60,640 nt of DNA from Zetaproteobacteria bacterium (GCA_003696765.1 RFFX01000002.1:1-60640); one strand, 5' to 3'; positions 19,045 through 28,632 are shown, counted from the first letter of the stretch. Program-made: numbers and translations. The notes: a model not told the origin generated them from the letters alone.

Positions 19045-19995
19045 TCAGCCCGGGACAGGCACCTGTTCGCGCAGTGCGCTCAGCGCGGCGACGCTGTCGC
19101 CGTCGGCGGTGACGCGGTGGGCGAGGCAGGGGAGCCACACCCGCTGCAGATCGGCGGCGGTGACGAAGTCGCGCCGGTCGAGCCAGGCGCAGGCCTGGGC
19201 GGCGCGCAGCAGCTCCCGCCCGGCGCGCGGGCTGATCCCCTGCCGCAGCAGCCTGCCGTCGCGGCTGGCCGCAAGCAGGGCGAGCAGGTAGTCGAGCAGC
19301 GGTTCGGCGGTATGGACCCGTGCGACGGCGCGGCGGATCGCTGCCACCGTCTTCCAGTCGGCCACCGGTGCCATCGCCTCCAGCCGTTCCGCACCCGCCT
19401 CCCCGGTGAGCACCCGCCGCTCGGCCTCGCGGTCGGGGTAGCCGATCTCGATCCGCATGAAGAAGCGGTCGAGCTGCGACTCGGGCAGCGGGAAGGTGCC
19501 GGCCTGTTCCAGCGGATTCTGGGTGGCGATGACCAGAAAGGGGTGGGGCAGGGGTCGGGTCTCGCGCTCGATGGTCACCTGCCCTTCGGCCATCGCCTCG
19601 AGCAGCGCCGACTGCGCTTTGGGGGTGGCGCGGTTGATCTCGTCGGCCAGCAGGATGTGGTGGAAGATCGCTCCGGGGTGGAAGACGAAGCGGTTCTGTG
19701 CCGGATCGAAGATCTCCACCCCGACGATGTCGGCCGGCAGCAGATCGGCGGTGAACTGGATGCGGCCGAAGTCGCTGTCCAGGCTGCGGGCCAGCGCGTG
19801 GGCCAGGGTGGTCTTGCCCACACCGGGGAGATCCTCGATCAGGAGGTGGCCGCCGCAGAAGAGGGTGATCAGCAGGTTGCGGATCACCTCGTCCTTGCCG
19901 GCCAGGGCGCAGGCCAGTTGATCGCGCAGTCGACAGGCGGACTGGTGGAGGTCGGCTTCCTGCCCGGTGGAGGAGTCTGGTTGCGATCGAGTCAT
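19045..19995 (-). CDS. MoxR-family AAA ATPase
   Basis: A 316-residue MoxR ATPase, thought to act as a chaperone for cofactor or metal insertion and for its DUF58 partner. It has Walker A IEDLPGVGKTTLA (about 53-65), Walker B ILLADEINRATPK, the sensor IATQNPLEQAGTFPLPESQLDRF and the ISPRAGRELLRAA C-terminal box. All are intact. It is the first gene of the three-gene minus operon. The upstream region is shared with the divergent sensor/GGDEF gene and contains repeat copy E, which points away from this gene. Confidence 0.94.
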   Translation of the reverse strand: MTRSQPDSSTGQEADLHQSACRLRDQLACALAGKDEVIRNLLITLFCGGHLLIEDLPGVGKTTLAHALARSLDSDFGRIQFTADLLPADIVGVEIFDPAQNRFVFHPGAIFHHILLADEINRATPKAQSALLEAMAEGQVTIERETRPLPHPFLVIATQNPLEQAGTFPLPESQLDRFFMRIEIGYPDREAERRVLTGEAGAERLEAMAPVADWKTVAAIRRAVARVHTAEPLLDYLLALLAASRDGRLLRQGISPRAGRELLRAAQACAWLDRRDFVTAADLQRVWLPCLAHRVTADGDSVAALSALREQVPVPG

Positions 19996-20056
19996 GGAAC
20001 AAGGCTAGCGCCGGGTCGGTGGGCGTCCATGATGTGGCTGAATTTCCGCGCTTCAG

Positions 20057-20216
20057 CCATGACGAATTCGCAAGAAGTCGGCATCCGCGGTCAGGATGGC
20101 CGCGCAAAACCGAAGCTTGCGCAGGCAAGCGACGGTTTTTTGTAAGGCGATCGAAGATCGCGCTCTTCGATCGCCGTCGAGCAAAAAGTCCACGGAGGGA
20201 CTTTTTTGCGATCCGA
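20057..20216 (+). repeat. Five-hairpin element, copy E (full)
   Basis: H1 is degenerate at 20059-20082 (loop GCAA). H2 at 20086-20109 (CGCGGTC/GGCCGCG). H3 at 20111-20144. H4 at 20146-20175 (GGCGATCGAAGA with TCTTCGATCGCC). H5 at 20181-20209 contains CCACGGAGGGAC. Unlike most copies it is followed by about 130 bp before the next coding sequence. The site is the promoter region between moxR and the GGDEF gene. Confidence 0.88.
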
Positions 20217-20345
20217 GGCATGCCGAGGCGATTCTTTTGGAAAGGGTTGATGTTGCTGTGTGGTTGGCGGGGACGGGGCGGGTGGCTATCCTTCCCGCAG
20301 CGGCTGCGTATATGCATTATCTGAGCCACGGTGGGGCAACTGAGT
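20217..20345 (+). other. Leader between copy E and the PAS-GGDEF gene
   Basis: A small frame starts at ATG 20220 (34 codons, basic and hydrophobic) exactly where other copies place the start of a gene. It resembles nothing I recognise and is probably not a gene. The GTG at 20331 is an alternative start of the GGDEF gene. No clear promoter is visible. Confidence 0.3.
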
Positions 20346-21317
20346 ATGCAGGAACAGGGTGCTGGTGGGGCTTCGGATTCCGAACTGATGCGCGTCATCG
20401 CCACCCGTAAGCTCCACTCGGTGGACAGCCATGTCATTCTTTCCGCCACCGATGCGCGGGGGATCATCGTGCATGTCAGCCATGCGTTTTGTGCCATCAG
20501 CGGTTTCCGCCGGGAGGAGTTGATCGGCAAGCCGCACAACATCGTGCGCCATCCCGACATGCCCGCCTCGCTCTTTGCCGATCTGTGGCGAACCATCCAG
20601 TCCGGGAGGTGCTGGAGCGGTGAGATCAAGAACCGCACCAGGGATGGCGGATTCTACTGGGTCAAGGCGAATATCGAGCCGCTGATCGGATCGGAAGGGA
20701 CGATCATCGGCTATTTTGCCGTCCGGCAGGACATCACCGCTCAGAAGACGATGGAGAAGCTGAGCGTTACCGACCCGATGACCGGGGCGTTCAACCGGCG
20801 CTACTTTGACATGGTGCTGCCGCGAGAGATGGCCCGTGCCCGGCGCGAGCGGCACTATCTGGCGTTTTTGATGGTCGATGCGGACAACTTCAAGAGGTAC
20901 AACGATACCTATGGGCACCATGCCGGGGACGATGTGTTGCGCTCGATCGTCGATGTGCTGCAGCAGAGTTTTCTTCGTCCGGGTGATTATATCTTTCGAC
21001 TTGGCGGGGAGGAGTTTGCCGCCCTCTTTCCCGTGGTGCGTTCGGAGGATGCCCGGTTGGTCGCCGAGCGGGCGCGGTGGTTGATGTACGAGCGGGCCAT
21101 CGAGCACTCCGGCAATCCCCCGCACAACCGGGTGACGCTGTCGATGGGGATGATTGTCCTCGACCCGGCACAGAAATATGAGCAGGACGATGTCTACAAG
21201 TATGCGGATGCCGCCCTCTACAAGGCCAAGGAAAACGGGCGCAACCGTCTGGATGTGCACGGGGAGGGTGCCGACGTCGAACTGTGGCGTGGCGCCGCGG
21301 CGTCCGGGGAGGGTTGA
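20346..21317 (+). CDS. PAS-domain diguanylate cyclase
   Basis: A 323-residue soluble protein with an N-terminal PAS domain and a C-terminal GGDEF domain. The PAS part has the Aer-like signature HAFCAISGFRREELIGKPHN followed by IVRHPDMP (about 48-75), a type that often binds FAD or heme and reports redox or oxygen state. The cyclase has TDPMTGAFNRR, the active site GGEEF, and an RPGD inhibition site five residues before it. It therefore probably links a redox input to cyclic-di-GMP synthesis. The ATG at 20346 is used; a GTG at 20331 adds five residues. Confidence 0.88.
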   Translation: MQEQGAGGASDSELMRVIATRKLHSVDSHVILSATDARGIIVHVSHAFCAISGFRREELIGKPHNIVRHPDMPASLFADLWRTIQSGRCWSGEIKNRTRDGGFYWVKANIEPLIGSEGTIIGYFAVRQDITAQKTMEKLSVTDPMTGAFNRRYFDMVLPREMARARRERHYLAFLMVDADNFKRYNDTYGHHAGDDVLRSIVDVLQQSFLRPGDYIFRLGGEEFAALFPVVRSEDARLVAERARWLMYERAIEHSGNPPHNRVTLSMGMIVLDPAQKYEQDDVYKYADAALYKAKENGRNRLDVHGEGADVELWRGAAASGEG

Positions 21318-21444
21318 GGCAAGAGCACCGTTGGCCGATGGCTCCGGTGCCTGCGGGTTTGCCCTTGCCATCGACGAGGCGGCTCAGTACCGTTCGCCGC
21401 GCCTCGCCCCCGCTTGGGTGGGGCGCGTTTTGCACGCTTTCGAT

Positions 21445-21519
21445 TGGCTCGTAGCTCAGTGGGAGAGCATCACCTTGACACGGTGGGGGTCGGCGGTTCA
21501 ATCCCGCCCGAGCCAACCA
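21445..21519 (+). tRNA. tRNA-Val (anticodon GAC)
   Basis: The 75-nt cloverleaf folds well. The acceptor stem TGGCTCG pairs with CGAGCCA. The D-arm is GCTC AGTGGGA GAGC. The anticodon stem TCACC/GGTGG encloses loop TTGACAC, giving anticodon GAC for GUC and GUU. The T-arm is GGCGG TTCAATC CCGCC, the discriminator is A and CCA is encoded. It lies alone about 100 bp before thrS. Confidence 0.95.
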
Positions 21520-21623
21520 GTTTCCTTCCGGGTGTGCCCGGTTCGCACCCCATGGCGATGGCCAAGTCCACGGGTGGACCCTCTCAGGCTTGCCGTCGCC
21601 TCGGTCTGGATACTCCATAACGC

Positions 21624-23528
21624 ATGAACATTCATCTACCCGATCGATCCGTTCGCACGCTCGAATCCGGGGCCACCGCGCTCGATCTGGCCCGGGCGAT
21701 CGGCCCAGGGCTGGCCCGGGCGGTGGTCGCCGCATCGATCAACGGGGTGCTGCGCGATCTCTCCACCGAGTTGCACGACGGTGACCGGGTGGAGCTGATC
21801 AAGGGGGACTCCGAGCAGGGGCTGGAGGTGATCCGCCACACCACCGCCCATCTGCTCGCGCAGGCGGTCAAGGAGCTCTTTCCACAGGCGAAGGTGGCGA
21901 TCGGGCCGGTGATCGAGGATGGGTTTTACTACGACTTCGCCTTCGAGCGCCCCTTCACCCCGGAGGATCTGCAGGCGATCGAGCAGCGGATGGCGGAGAT
22001 CGCCAGGCGCAAGCTTCCGGTGGTGCGTGAGGAGTGGTCGCGGGAGCAGGCGATCGACTTCTTCAACGGGCAGGGTGAGCACTACAAGGCGAAGCTGGTG
22101 GCGCGCATCCCCGAGGGGGAGGTGGTGAGCGTCTACCGTCAGGGCGACTGGCTCGACCTCTGTCGCGGCCCCCACCTGCCCGACCTCGGCCGGATCAAGG
22201 CGTTCAAGCTGATGCGGGTGGCCGGCGCCTACTGGGAGGGCGATGCCTCCAACGAGCAGTTGCAGCGCATCTACGGCACCGCCTGGGCCGACAAGAGGGC
22301 GCTGAAGGCCTACCTGCACCGGCTGGAGGAGGCCGAAAAGCGCGATCACCGCAAGCTGGGCCGGCAGTTGCACCTGTTCCACCTGCAGGAGGAGGCGCCG
22401 GGGATGGTCTTCTGGCATCCGAAGGGGTGGGCGGTGTGGCAGGTGATCGAGGGCGAGATCCGGCGGGTGATGCGCGAGCACGGCTACCGCGAGGTCCGGA
22501 CGCCGCAGGTGGTCGACCGCAAGCTGTGGGAACGCTCCGGCCACTGGGACAAGTTCCGCGACGACATGTTCACCACCAGCACCGAGAACCGCGACTACGC
22601 GATCAAGCCGATGAACTGCCCCTGCCACGTGCAGGTGTTCAACCAGGAGCTCCACTCCTACCGCGATCTGCCGCTGAGATTGGCCGAGTTCGGCTCCTGC
22701 CACCGCAACGAGCCCTCCGGCACGCTGCACGGCCTGATGCGGCTGCGCAACTTCGTTCAGGACGACGCCCACATCTTCTGTACCGAGTCGCAGATCCAGC
22801 AGGAGGTGGGGGCCTTCATCGATCTGGTCTACGAGGTCTACCGCCGGTTCGGTTTCGACGACGTCATCGTCTTCCTCTCCGACCGGCCGGAGCAGCGGGT
22901 GGGGAGCGACGCCCAGTGGAACAAGGCGGAGGCGGCCCTCCATCAGGCGCTGCGCTCCAAGGGGATCGACTATGGCGAGAACCCGGGGGAGGGGGCCTTC
23001 TACGGGCCGAAGATCGAGTTCTCGCTGCGCGACTGCCTCGGTCGGGTGTGGCAGTGTGGTACCATCCAGGTCGACTTCTCCATGCCGGGTCGGCTCGGGG
23101 CCTCCTACATCGCCGAGGACAACAGTCGGAAGACGCCGGTGATGCTGCATCGTGCCATTCTCGGTTCGATGGAGCGGTTCATCGGGATCCTGATCGAACA
23201 CCATGCCGGTAAGTTCCCCTTCTGGCTGGCGCCGGTGCAGGCCGTGGTGGCCAGTCTGACCGAGCGGCAGAGGGAGTACGCCTGCCGGATCGCGGAGCGG
23301 ATGCGGCAGGCCGGCTTCCGGGTCGAAACGGACTTGCGCAACGAAAAGCTCGGCTATAAGGTGCGCGCCCTCACGCTCGAGCGGGTGCCCTTCATTCTGG
23401 TGGTCGGAGATCGGGAGGCGGAGGAGCGGACGGTCTCCGTGCGCAGCAGGGAGGGCGAGAATTTCGGGGTGATGGGCGTCGATGCATGGATCGAGCGGAT
23501 GCGATCGATGCGGAACGATTATCTGTAG
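21624..23528 (+). CDS. thrS: Threonyl-tRNA synthetase
   Basis: A 634-residue class II synthetase with the full set of domains: TGS (1-62), the N2 editing domain with [15 protein letters not shown] (about 73-87) and a later Cys/His pair (LCRGPHLPD), the catalytic core with motif 1 around HPKGWAVWQ, motif 2 in [19 protein letters not shown] and motif 3 at the [11 protein letters not shown] segment, then the anticodon domain. The zinc ligands fit the CPCHVQVF block. The start ATG is at the expected place of the TGS strand. It leads the thrS-infC-rpmI-rplT-pheST order found in many bacteria. Confidence 0.97.
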   Translation: MNIHLPDRSVRTLESGATALDLARAIGPGLARAVVAASINGVLRDLSTELHDGDRVELIKGDSEQGLEVIRHTTAHLLAQAVKELFPQAKVAIGPVIEDGFYYDFAFERPFTPEDLQAIEQRMAEIARRKLPVVREEWSREQAIDFFNGQGEHYKAKLVARIPEGEVVSVYRQGDWLDLCRGPHLPDLGRIKAFKLMRVAGAYWEGDASNEQLQRIYGTAWADKRALKAYLHRLEEAEKRDHRKLGRQLHLFHLQEEAPGMVFWHPKGWAVWQVIEGEIRRVMREHGYREVRTPQVVDRKLWERSGHWDKFRDDMFTTSTENRDYAIKPMNCPCHVQVFNQELHSYRDLPLRLAEFGSCHRNEPSGTLHGLMRLRNFVQDDAHIFCTESQIQQEVGAFIDLVYEVYRRFGFDDVIVFLSDRPEQRVGSDAQWNKAEAALHQALRSKGIDYGENPGEGAFYGPKIEFSLRDCLGRVWQCGTIQVDFSMPGRLGASYIAEDNSRKTPVMLHRAILGSMERFIGILIEHHAGKFPFWLAPVQAVVASLTERQREYACRIAERMRQAGFRVETDLRNEKLGYKVRALTLERVPFILVVGDREAEERTVSVRSREGENFGVMGVDAWIERMRSMRNDYL

Positions 23529-23537
23529 GGGGCTTGC

Positions 23538-24050
23538 ATCAGTAGGGAACTGTTGGTGAATGAGGCGATCGACGCGCCCAGGGTGCGTTTGATCGATGCG
23601 GAAGGAAGGCAGCTCGGTGTATTGAGCAGGGAGGAGGCGCTGGCCGCCGCCGAGGAGGCGGGGCTCGATCTGGTGATGATGTCGGCCCATGCGTCGCCGC
23701 CGGTGTGCAAGCTGCTCGACTATGGACGGTACAAGTACGAGCGCAGCAAGAAGGCCAGCCAGGCCAGGAAACGGCAGCAGGTGGTCCAGATCAAGGAGGT
23801 CAAGCTGCGCTCCAGCACCGACCAGCACGATCTGGAGACCAAACTGAAGAATGTGCGCCGATTCCTGCAGGCGGGCAACAAGGTGAAGCTGAGCCTGCGC
23901 TTTCGCGGGCGCGAGATGGCCTATATCGACCGCGGAGCGGCGATGCTCCGGCGGGTGGCCGACGAGGTGGCCGATCTGGCCAAGGTGGAGCGGGAGCCCA
24001 ACATGGAGGGGCGTCAGATGTTGCTCATTCTGGCTCCCTTGAAGCGGTAG
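23538..24050 (+). CDS. infC: Translation initiation factor IF-3 (probable AUC start)
   Basis: A 170-residue factor that binds the 30S subunit and checks the start codon. The N-domain contains VNEAIDAPRVRLIDAEGRQLG and the linker plus C-domain carry IKEVKLRSSTDQHDLETK and the RFRGREMAY block. The frame has no ATG at the proper place. An ATC at 23538 lies a few bases after a run of five G (23528-23532) and would give an N-terminus beginning ISRELLVNE, similar to other IF-3 proteins. TTG 23553 or GTG 23556 are alternatives. A non-AUG start is known in infC (AUU in E. coli) and serves autoregulation. Confidence 0.92.
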   Translation: MSRELLVNEAIDAPRVRLIDAEGRQLGVLSREEALAAAEEAGLDLVMMSAHASPPVCKLLDYGRYKYERSKKASQARKRQQVVQIKEVKLRSSTDQHDLETKLKNVRRFLQAGNKVKLSLRFRGREMAYIDRGAAMLRRVADEVADLAKVEREPNMEGRQMLLILAPLKR

Positions 24051-24055
24051 CGGGT

Positions 24056-24197
24056 GCGGTTTCGCGGGAAGCCGGCATCCGCGACCAGGAGATACTCGTA
24101 GATCAATGGCTTGCGTACGCAAGCGAAGGCTTTGTCAGGGGATCGAAGAGCGCGCTCCTCGATTCCCGCCGAGCAAAACGTCCACGGACGGACGTTT
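24056..24197 (+). repeat. Five-hairpin element, copy F (between infC and rpmI)
   Basis: H1 at 24057-24075 (GGTTTC GCGG GAAGCC). H2 has lost its second arm. H3 survives around 24106-24130 (GCTTGC GTAC GCAAGC). H4 at 24138-24167 is GGGGATCGA with TCGATTCCC. H5 at 24173-24199 is GCAAAACGTCC with GGACGTTTCG, a paired change. It lies inside a normally tight translation operon. Confidence 0.85.
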
Positions 24198-24227
24198 CGT
24201 AACCACATAAGTAGTGAGACCAACGAA

Positions 24228-24425
24228 ATGCCCAAGATGAAGACCAATCGTGGTGCGGCCAAGCGCTTCTCCAAGACCGGAAGCGGCAAGTGGAAAAGGA
24301 ACAAGGCATTTGGCAACCACATCCTGACCAAGAAGAGCTCCAAGCGGAAGCGCCGCATCCGTGGCGGCGCGTTGGTGGCCAAGAGCGATGCGAAGGCGCT
24401 CGACCGCCTGGTTCCCGGCCGCTGA
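24228..24425 (+). CDS. rpmI: Ribosomal protein bL35
   Basis: A 65-residue large-subunit protein. It begins [14 protein letters not shown], the standard bL35 N-terminus, and stays strongly basic to its end ([16 protein letters not shown]). Length and composition are normal. The ATG lies 28 nt after H5 of repeat copy F. In E. coli this position holds an L20 control leader; here the leader space is occupied by the repeat. Confidence 0.97.
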   Translation: MPKMKTNRGAAKRFSKTGSGKWKRNKAFGNHILTKKSSKRKRRIRGGALVAKSDAKALDRLVPGR

Positions 24426-24447
24426 TCCGGGCTGAGGAGGGTTTGCG

Positions 24448-24801
24448 ATGGCACGAGTCAACTCGGGGGTGCAGGCACACGCCCGCCACAAGAAGGTGCT
24501 CAAGGCGGCCAAGGGGTATCGCGGCCGGCGCAGCACCTGTTTCCGTGTCGCCACCCAGGCGGTGGACAAGGCGCGCGAGTACGCCTATCGCGATCGCCGG
24601 GTCAGGAAGCGCGCCTTTCGTCGTCTGTGGATCGCCCGCATCAACGCCGCCGCCCGGCTGCACGGGCTGAGCTATTCACGCTTCATGCACGGCCTGGACA
24701 AGGCGGGCGTGGAGCTCGACCGCAAGGTTCTGGCCGACGTCGCGGTGCGTGACGCGGAGGGGTTCGCCAAGCTGGTGGAGATGGCTCGCGCGCATCTTTG
24801 A
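24448..24801 (+). CDS. rplT: Ribosomal protein bL20
   Basis: A 117-residue large-subunit assembly protein, also the autoregulator of its operon in enterobacteria. It begins [19 protein letters not shown] and has the conserved AKGYRGRRS and [10 protein letters not shown] segments. It follows rpmI by 22 bp with AGGAGG just before the ATG. It is intact. Confidence 0.98.
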   Translation: MARVNSGVQAHARHKKVLKAAKGYRGRRSTCFRVATQAVDKAREYAYRDRRVRKRAFRRLWIARINAAARLHGLSYSRFMHGLDKAGVELDRKVLADVAVRDAEGFAKLVEMARAHL

Positions 24802-24808
24802 TCATACC

Positions 24809-24836
24809 GCAAAAAGACCACGGACGGACTTTTTGC
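24809..24836 (+). repeat. Five-hairpin element, copy G (H5 only)
   Basis: A solitary H5 hairpin, GCAAAAAGACC with CGGACTTTTTGC, ending in the usual GATTCGATC. It sits 8 nt after the rplT stop. With A and T tracts on both sides of the stem, it could terminate transcription in either direction. Confidence 0.8.
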
Positions 24837-24904
24837 GATTCGATCATCTTTGATCCGATCTGCGCGGGGCTCCCGCCGGGGCCCGCGCGATCGGGATCGG
24901 GAGG

Positions 24905-24940
24905 AATGGCAGGGCCGGTGCGGCTCTGCCATTTTTCGTT
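24905..24940 (+). terminator. Rho-independent terminator downstream of rplT
   Basis: A 12-bp stem, AATGGCAGGGCC paired with GGCTCTGCCATT (24905-24916/24922-24933), with a 5-nt loop and a run of T at 24932-24936. This is the clearest intrinsic terminator in the window. It separates thrS-rplT from pheST. Confidence 0.85.
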
Positions 24941-24950
24941 GTGCGGTATC

Positions 24951-25101
24951 GCTGACGACTTCGCAAGAAAGTCGTCAGCGCGGCCACGGACGGCCGCGCA
25001 AATCCGAAGGTTGCGCATGCAGCCGATGGATTTGTTAGGGGATCGAAGAGCGCGCCCTTCGATCCCCGTTAAGCAAAACGTCCATGGACGGACCTTTTGT
25101 G
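24951..25101 (+). repeat. Five-hairpin element, copy H (full, before pheS)
   Basis: H1 at 24951-24979 (GCTGACGACTT with AAGTCGTCAGC, loop GCAA). H2 at 24979-24999 (GCGGCC/GGCCGC). H3 at 24999-25034. H4 at 25038-25067 (GGGGATCGAAGA with TTCGATCCCC). H5 at 25073-25100 (GCAAAACGTCC with GGACCTTTTGT). This is the best preserved long copy. pheS starts 14 nt later. Confidence 0.95.
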
Positions 25102-25114
25102 GTCTGATCACCGG

Positions 25115-26203
25115 ATGACGGGGGCAATCGAGGAGATCACCGCCCGGTTGGCGGCGCTGGAGCAGGAGACGCTGGCTGCGATCGCCGAGGCAGACTCGCT
25201 GGAGCGGTTGGCCGCCTGTCGGACGGGGGTGTTGGGGCGCAAGGGGACGCTGACCGCCCTGCTGCGCGGCATGGGGTCGCTCCCGGCCGGAGAGCGGCCG
25301 CAGGTGGGCAGCAGGGTCAATGAGGTCAAGCGCCGTCTGGGCGAGGCCTTCGATGCGCGGGCGGCCCTGTTGCGCCAGCAGGCCGAAGCGGCGCGGATCG
25401 AGGCCGAGCGCATCGATGTCACCCTGCCGGGTACCGCCGCGCGCATCGGGGCGATGCATCCGGTGGAGTGCGGCATTCGGGAGATGGTCGGCATCTTCAC
25501 CCACCTCGGCTTCACCGTCGCCGAAGGTCCGGAGATCGAGGATGAGGAGCACAACTTCGATGCGCTCAACATCCCCCCCGAGCACCCGGCGCGGGCCATG
25601 CACGACACCTTCTTCTTGCGCATGGAGTCCGGAGGGAGTGCGCTGCTCTTGCGCACCCACACCTCCCCCGTGCAGGTACGGGCGATGCGCAGGATGGTGG
25701 CCGAGGGGGGGGAGCCTCCGCTCGCCGTGGTGGCGCCGGGTCGGGTCTATCGCTGCGACCACGATGTGACCCATTCCCCGATGTTCCACCAGGTGGAGGT
25801 ATTCAAGGTCGATAGCGCGGCATCGATGGCCGAGCTCAAGGGGGTGTTGCACTTTTTCCTCTCCACCTATTTCGGACGCGATCTGCCGATCCGGCTGCGG
25901 CCGAGCTATTTCCCCTTCACCGAGCCTTCGGCCGAGGTCGATATCGGCTGTGTGCTGTGCGATGGCGCGGGCTGCCGGGTCTGCAAGCAGAGCGGCTGGC
26001 TCGAGGTGCTGGGCAGCGGCATGATCCACCCCAATGTGTTGCGCTCGGTGGGGATCGACAGCGCGCGCTTCTGTGGATACGCCTTCGGCCTCGGGGTGGA
26101 GCGGCTGGTGATGCTCAAGTACGGCATCCCCGATCTGCGTCTCTTCTTCGACAACGACATCCGCTTCATCCGGCAGATCGACCGGGGGAGGGCGGGACGA
26201 TGA
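25115..26203 (+). CDS. pheS: Phenylalanyl-tRNA synthetase alpha subunit
   Basis: A 362-residue catalytic subunit of the alpha2-beta2 enzyme. A helical N-terminal part (1-100) is followed by the class II core: motif 1 with GFTVAEGPEIEDEEHNFDALN, motif 2 around PGRVYRCDHDVTHSPMFHQVE and motif 3 as GFGLGVERLVMLKY-like. The signature is complete. The ATG is 14 nt downstream of repeat copy H without an obvious native Shine-Dalgarno. The stop overlaps the pheT start by ATGA. Confidence 0.97.
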   Translation: MTGAIEEITARLAALEQETLAAIAEADSLERLAACRTGVLGRKGTLTALLRGMGSLPAGERPQVGSRVNEVKRRLGEAFDARAALLRQQAEAARIEAERIDVTLPGTAARIGAMHPVECGIREMVGIFTHLGFTVAEGPEIEDEEHNFDALNIPPEHPARAMHDTFFLRMESGGSALLLRTHTSPVQVRAMRRMVAEGGEPPLAVVAPGRVYRCDHDVTHSPMFHQVEVFKVDSAASMAELKGVLHFFLSTYFGRDLPIRLRPSYFPFTEPSAEVDIGCVLCDGAGCRVCKQSGWLEVLGSGMIHPNVLRSVGIDSARFCGYAFGLGVERLVMLKYGIPDLRLFFDNDIRFIRQIDRGRAGR

Positions 26204-28560
26204 GGCTGCCCCGTTCCTGGCTGCGGTCGTTCGTCGATCTTCCGGCCTCGGATGATGAGATCGCCGAGGCGCTGGTCCGCCTCGGCCACGAGGTGGAGGC
26301 GGTGGAGCACCCGCGCGCGGCGCTGGCACGGGTGCGCGTTGGTCGCATCCTGACCATGGAGCCCCACCCCAACGCCGATCGTCTGCGGCTGCTCACCGTC
26401 GATGTCGGGGCCGCTGCACCGCTGCAGATCGTCTGCGGCGCCACCAACATGGCTGTCGGCGACAAGGTGCCGGTGGCTACCGTCGGCGCCACGCTTCCCG
26501 GCGGGGTGGTGATCAAGAAGGGGCGCATCCGTGGCGAGGAGAGCTGCGGCATGTGCTGCTCGGGGCGTGAGCTGCAGTTGGCCGACGATGCCGAGGGATT
26601 GCTGATCCTGCCCGATGACGCCGAGGTGGGCATGGCGATGGGCGACTGGCTCGGGCTGGAGGAGACCATCTTTGCCCTCTCCATCACCCCCAACCGAGGC
26701 GACTGCATGAGCATCTTCGGGCTGGCGCGCGAGCTGGCCGCGGAGATGGATCGGCCGCTGCGCACGCCCAACGTGGCCGCGGTGGCCGTCGATTCGGAAG
26801 CGGCCGCGCCGCAGGTGGATCTGCGGGCCGCCGACGGCGCCCCCTGCTACCTCGCCCGCACCATCCGCGGGGTGCGGGTGGCGCCGTCGCCGGCGTGGCT
26901 GCAGCAGCGGTTGCTGGCGATGGGTCAGCGGCCGGTCAACGGCGTGGTCGACGTCCTCAACTTCGTCATGTTCGAGCTGGGCCAGCCGATGCACGCCTTC
27001 GACGCCGCACGCATTCGTGGTCCGGTGGTGGTGCGGCGGGCGGTCGGGGGCGAGCGGATCGATGCGCTCGACGGACACCGCTACGAACTGAACAGTGAGG
27101 ATCTGGTCATCGCCGATGGCCGCGGGGTGCTGGCTTTGGCCGGCATCATCGGCTCGGAGGAGTCCTGCGTGACGGAGCAGACCACGGATTTGCTGATCGA
27201 GTCGGCCTTCTTCACGCCGGCCGGCATCAGCCGCAGCCGCCGCCGGCTCGGAGTGGTCTCCGAGGCGTCGATGCGCTTCGAGCGCGGTGTCGATCCGGCG
27301 CAGGTGGCCTGTGCGATGGAACGGGCGACGGCATTGATCCTCGATCTGTTCGGCGGCCGTGCCGGTGGTGTGCGCCGATGCGGCGCCCTGGACGGGTTGC
27401 TGGAGTCGCGTACGATCAGCACCACGGTGGGCCGCATCGAGGCGCGGTTGGGGCTGGCCGTGGAGGAGCGGTTCGATGCGGTGTTGCGCCGCATGGGCTT
27501 CGGGGTGACCCGTTCCGACGGGCGGATCTCCGTCGTGGTTCCGCCCTTCCGCCACGACATCTCCCTGCCCGAGGATCTCTCCGAGGAGTATGGCCGCATC
27601 ATCGGCTACGACGCCATCCCGACGGTGGCGCCGCGGCAGGCGGCGGTGGCGCCGGTGCCTCGTGACGCCGCGCTCGAACAGGCGGTGGCCGGCGGCTTCA
27701 CCCAGGTGGTCAACTACGCCTTCATCAGCGTGGAGGAGCAGCGTCTGTTCGATCCCGATCCTGCCGGCGATCTGCTGCTGGCCAATCCGATCTCCGAGGC
27801 GATGGCGGTGATGCGGCGCAGCCTCTTCGTCGGCCTGCTGCGCTCCGCGCAGTACAACCTCAACCGCCAACAGCCCTTCGTGGCGCTGGTCGAGCAGGGT
27901 CGGGGCTACCGCCGTACCGGGAAAGAGCGCTTCGAGGAGTACAGGCTGATCGGCTGGCTCATGGCCGGCGCCGTCGAGCCGGATGGCTGGTACGGCCGCG
28001 GCCGTCCGGCGGAGTTTCGCGATCTCAAGGGGGCGGTGGAGTGCTGGCTGGATCGGCGCGGTATCACAGCCCGCTTCATCGCCGATGACCGTCTGCCTGG
28101 ACTACAGCCGGGGCAGAGCGCCGCCATCATGGTCGGGCGCGATCGGGTGGGGGTGCTCGGCCGCATCCAACCGCAGGTGGCGGACCGTTTCCAGATCGAT
28201 CTGCCGGTCTTCGTCGCCCAGATCGCGCTCGATCGGCTGCCCGCGCGCCGGAAGGCGGTCCGCTTCATGCCCTTGCCCGAGTATCCGGCCATCGTTCGCG
28301 ATCTGGTGATGGCCTTCCCGTGCACGACCACCGCGGCGGAGATCCTGCAGGCGGCGAGCCGGGCCGGCGGCAGGCTGCTCGAGTCGGTGGAGATCTTCGA
28401 CCGCTTCACCGGTGAGGGGGTGGAGCGGGGGTGGGTCAGCATCGGGCTGCGCTGCCGGCTGCGCGATGGCAGGCGCACCCTGACCCAGGAGGAGGCCGAG
28501 CAGGTGATCCGCGGGGTGGCCGGGACGCTGGCGAAGCGGTTCGGCGCGGTGCGGCGCTGA
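26200..28560 (+). CDS. pheT: Phenylalanyl-tRNA synthetase beta subunit
   Basis: A 786-residue partner of PheS that holds the editing site and tRNA-binding modules. The EMAP/tRNA-binding domain lies at about 39-150 (PHPNADRLRLLTVDVG), B3/B4 editing follows with the LNFVMFELGQPMHAFDA block, then the B5 domain, the inactive core (LPVFVAQIALD) and the C-terminal FDX-ACB domain (PEYPAIVRDLVMAF to the end). It is coupled to pheS by a 4-bp overlap. ihfA, often next in gammaproteobacteria, is absent. Confidence 0.97.
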   Translation: MRLPRSWLRSFVDLPASDDEIAEALVRLGHEVEAVEHPRAALARVRVGRILTMEPHPNADRLRLLTVDVGAAAPLQIVCGATNMAVGDKVPVATVGATLPGGVVIKKGRIRGEESCGMCCSGRELQLADDAEGLLILPDDAEVGMAMGDWLGLEETIFALSITPNRGDCMSIFGLARELAAEMDRPLRTPNVAAVAVDSEAAAPQVDLRAADGAPCYLARTIRGVRVAPSPAWLQQRLLAMGQRPVNGVVDVLNFVMFELGQPMHAFDAARIRGPVVVRRAVGGERIDALDGHRYELNSEDLVIADGRGVLALAGIIGSEESCVTEQTTDLLIESAFFTPAGISRSRRRLGVVSEASMRFERGVDPAQVACAMERATALILDLFGGRAGGVRRCGALDGLLESRTISTTVGRIEARLGLAVEERFDAVLRRMGFGVTRSDGRISVVVPPFRHDISLPEDLSEEYGRIIGYDAIPTVAPRQAAVAPVPRDAALEQAVAGGFTQVVNYAFISVEEQRLFDPDPAGDLLLANPISEAMAVMRRSLFVGLLRSAQYNLNRQQPFVALVEQGRGYRRTGKERFEEYRLIGWLMAGAVEPDGWYGRGRPAEFRDLKGAVECWLDRRGITARFIADDRLPGLQPGQSAAIMVGRDRVGVLGRIQPQVADRFQIDLPVFVAQIALDRLPARRKAVRFMPLPEYPAIVRDLVMAFPCTTTAAEILQAASRAGGRLLESVEIFDRFTGEGVERGWVSIGLRCRLRDGRRTLTQEEAEQVIRGVAGTLAKRFGAVRR

Positions 28561-28632
28561 GCGGCGGAGGCGCATCGGGCGGCCTGTTCGCTCCGGAGGA
28601 TCGGCAGGAGACCACCGGGAGGAAGGAGTAGC

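Noticed and set aside
21636-24122. Long minus-strand frame opposite thrS and infC
   Set aside because: Same reason: a GC-driven shadow of conserved genes.
24809-24836. H5 alone as the main terminator of rplT
   Set aside because: A better terminator with a U-run lies at 24905-24940. H5 here is kept as a repeat copy; termination by it is possible but not shown.
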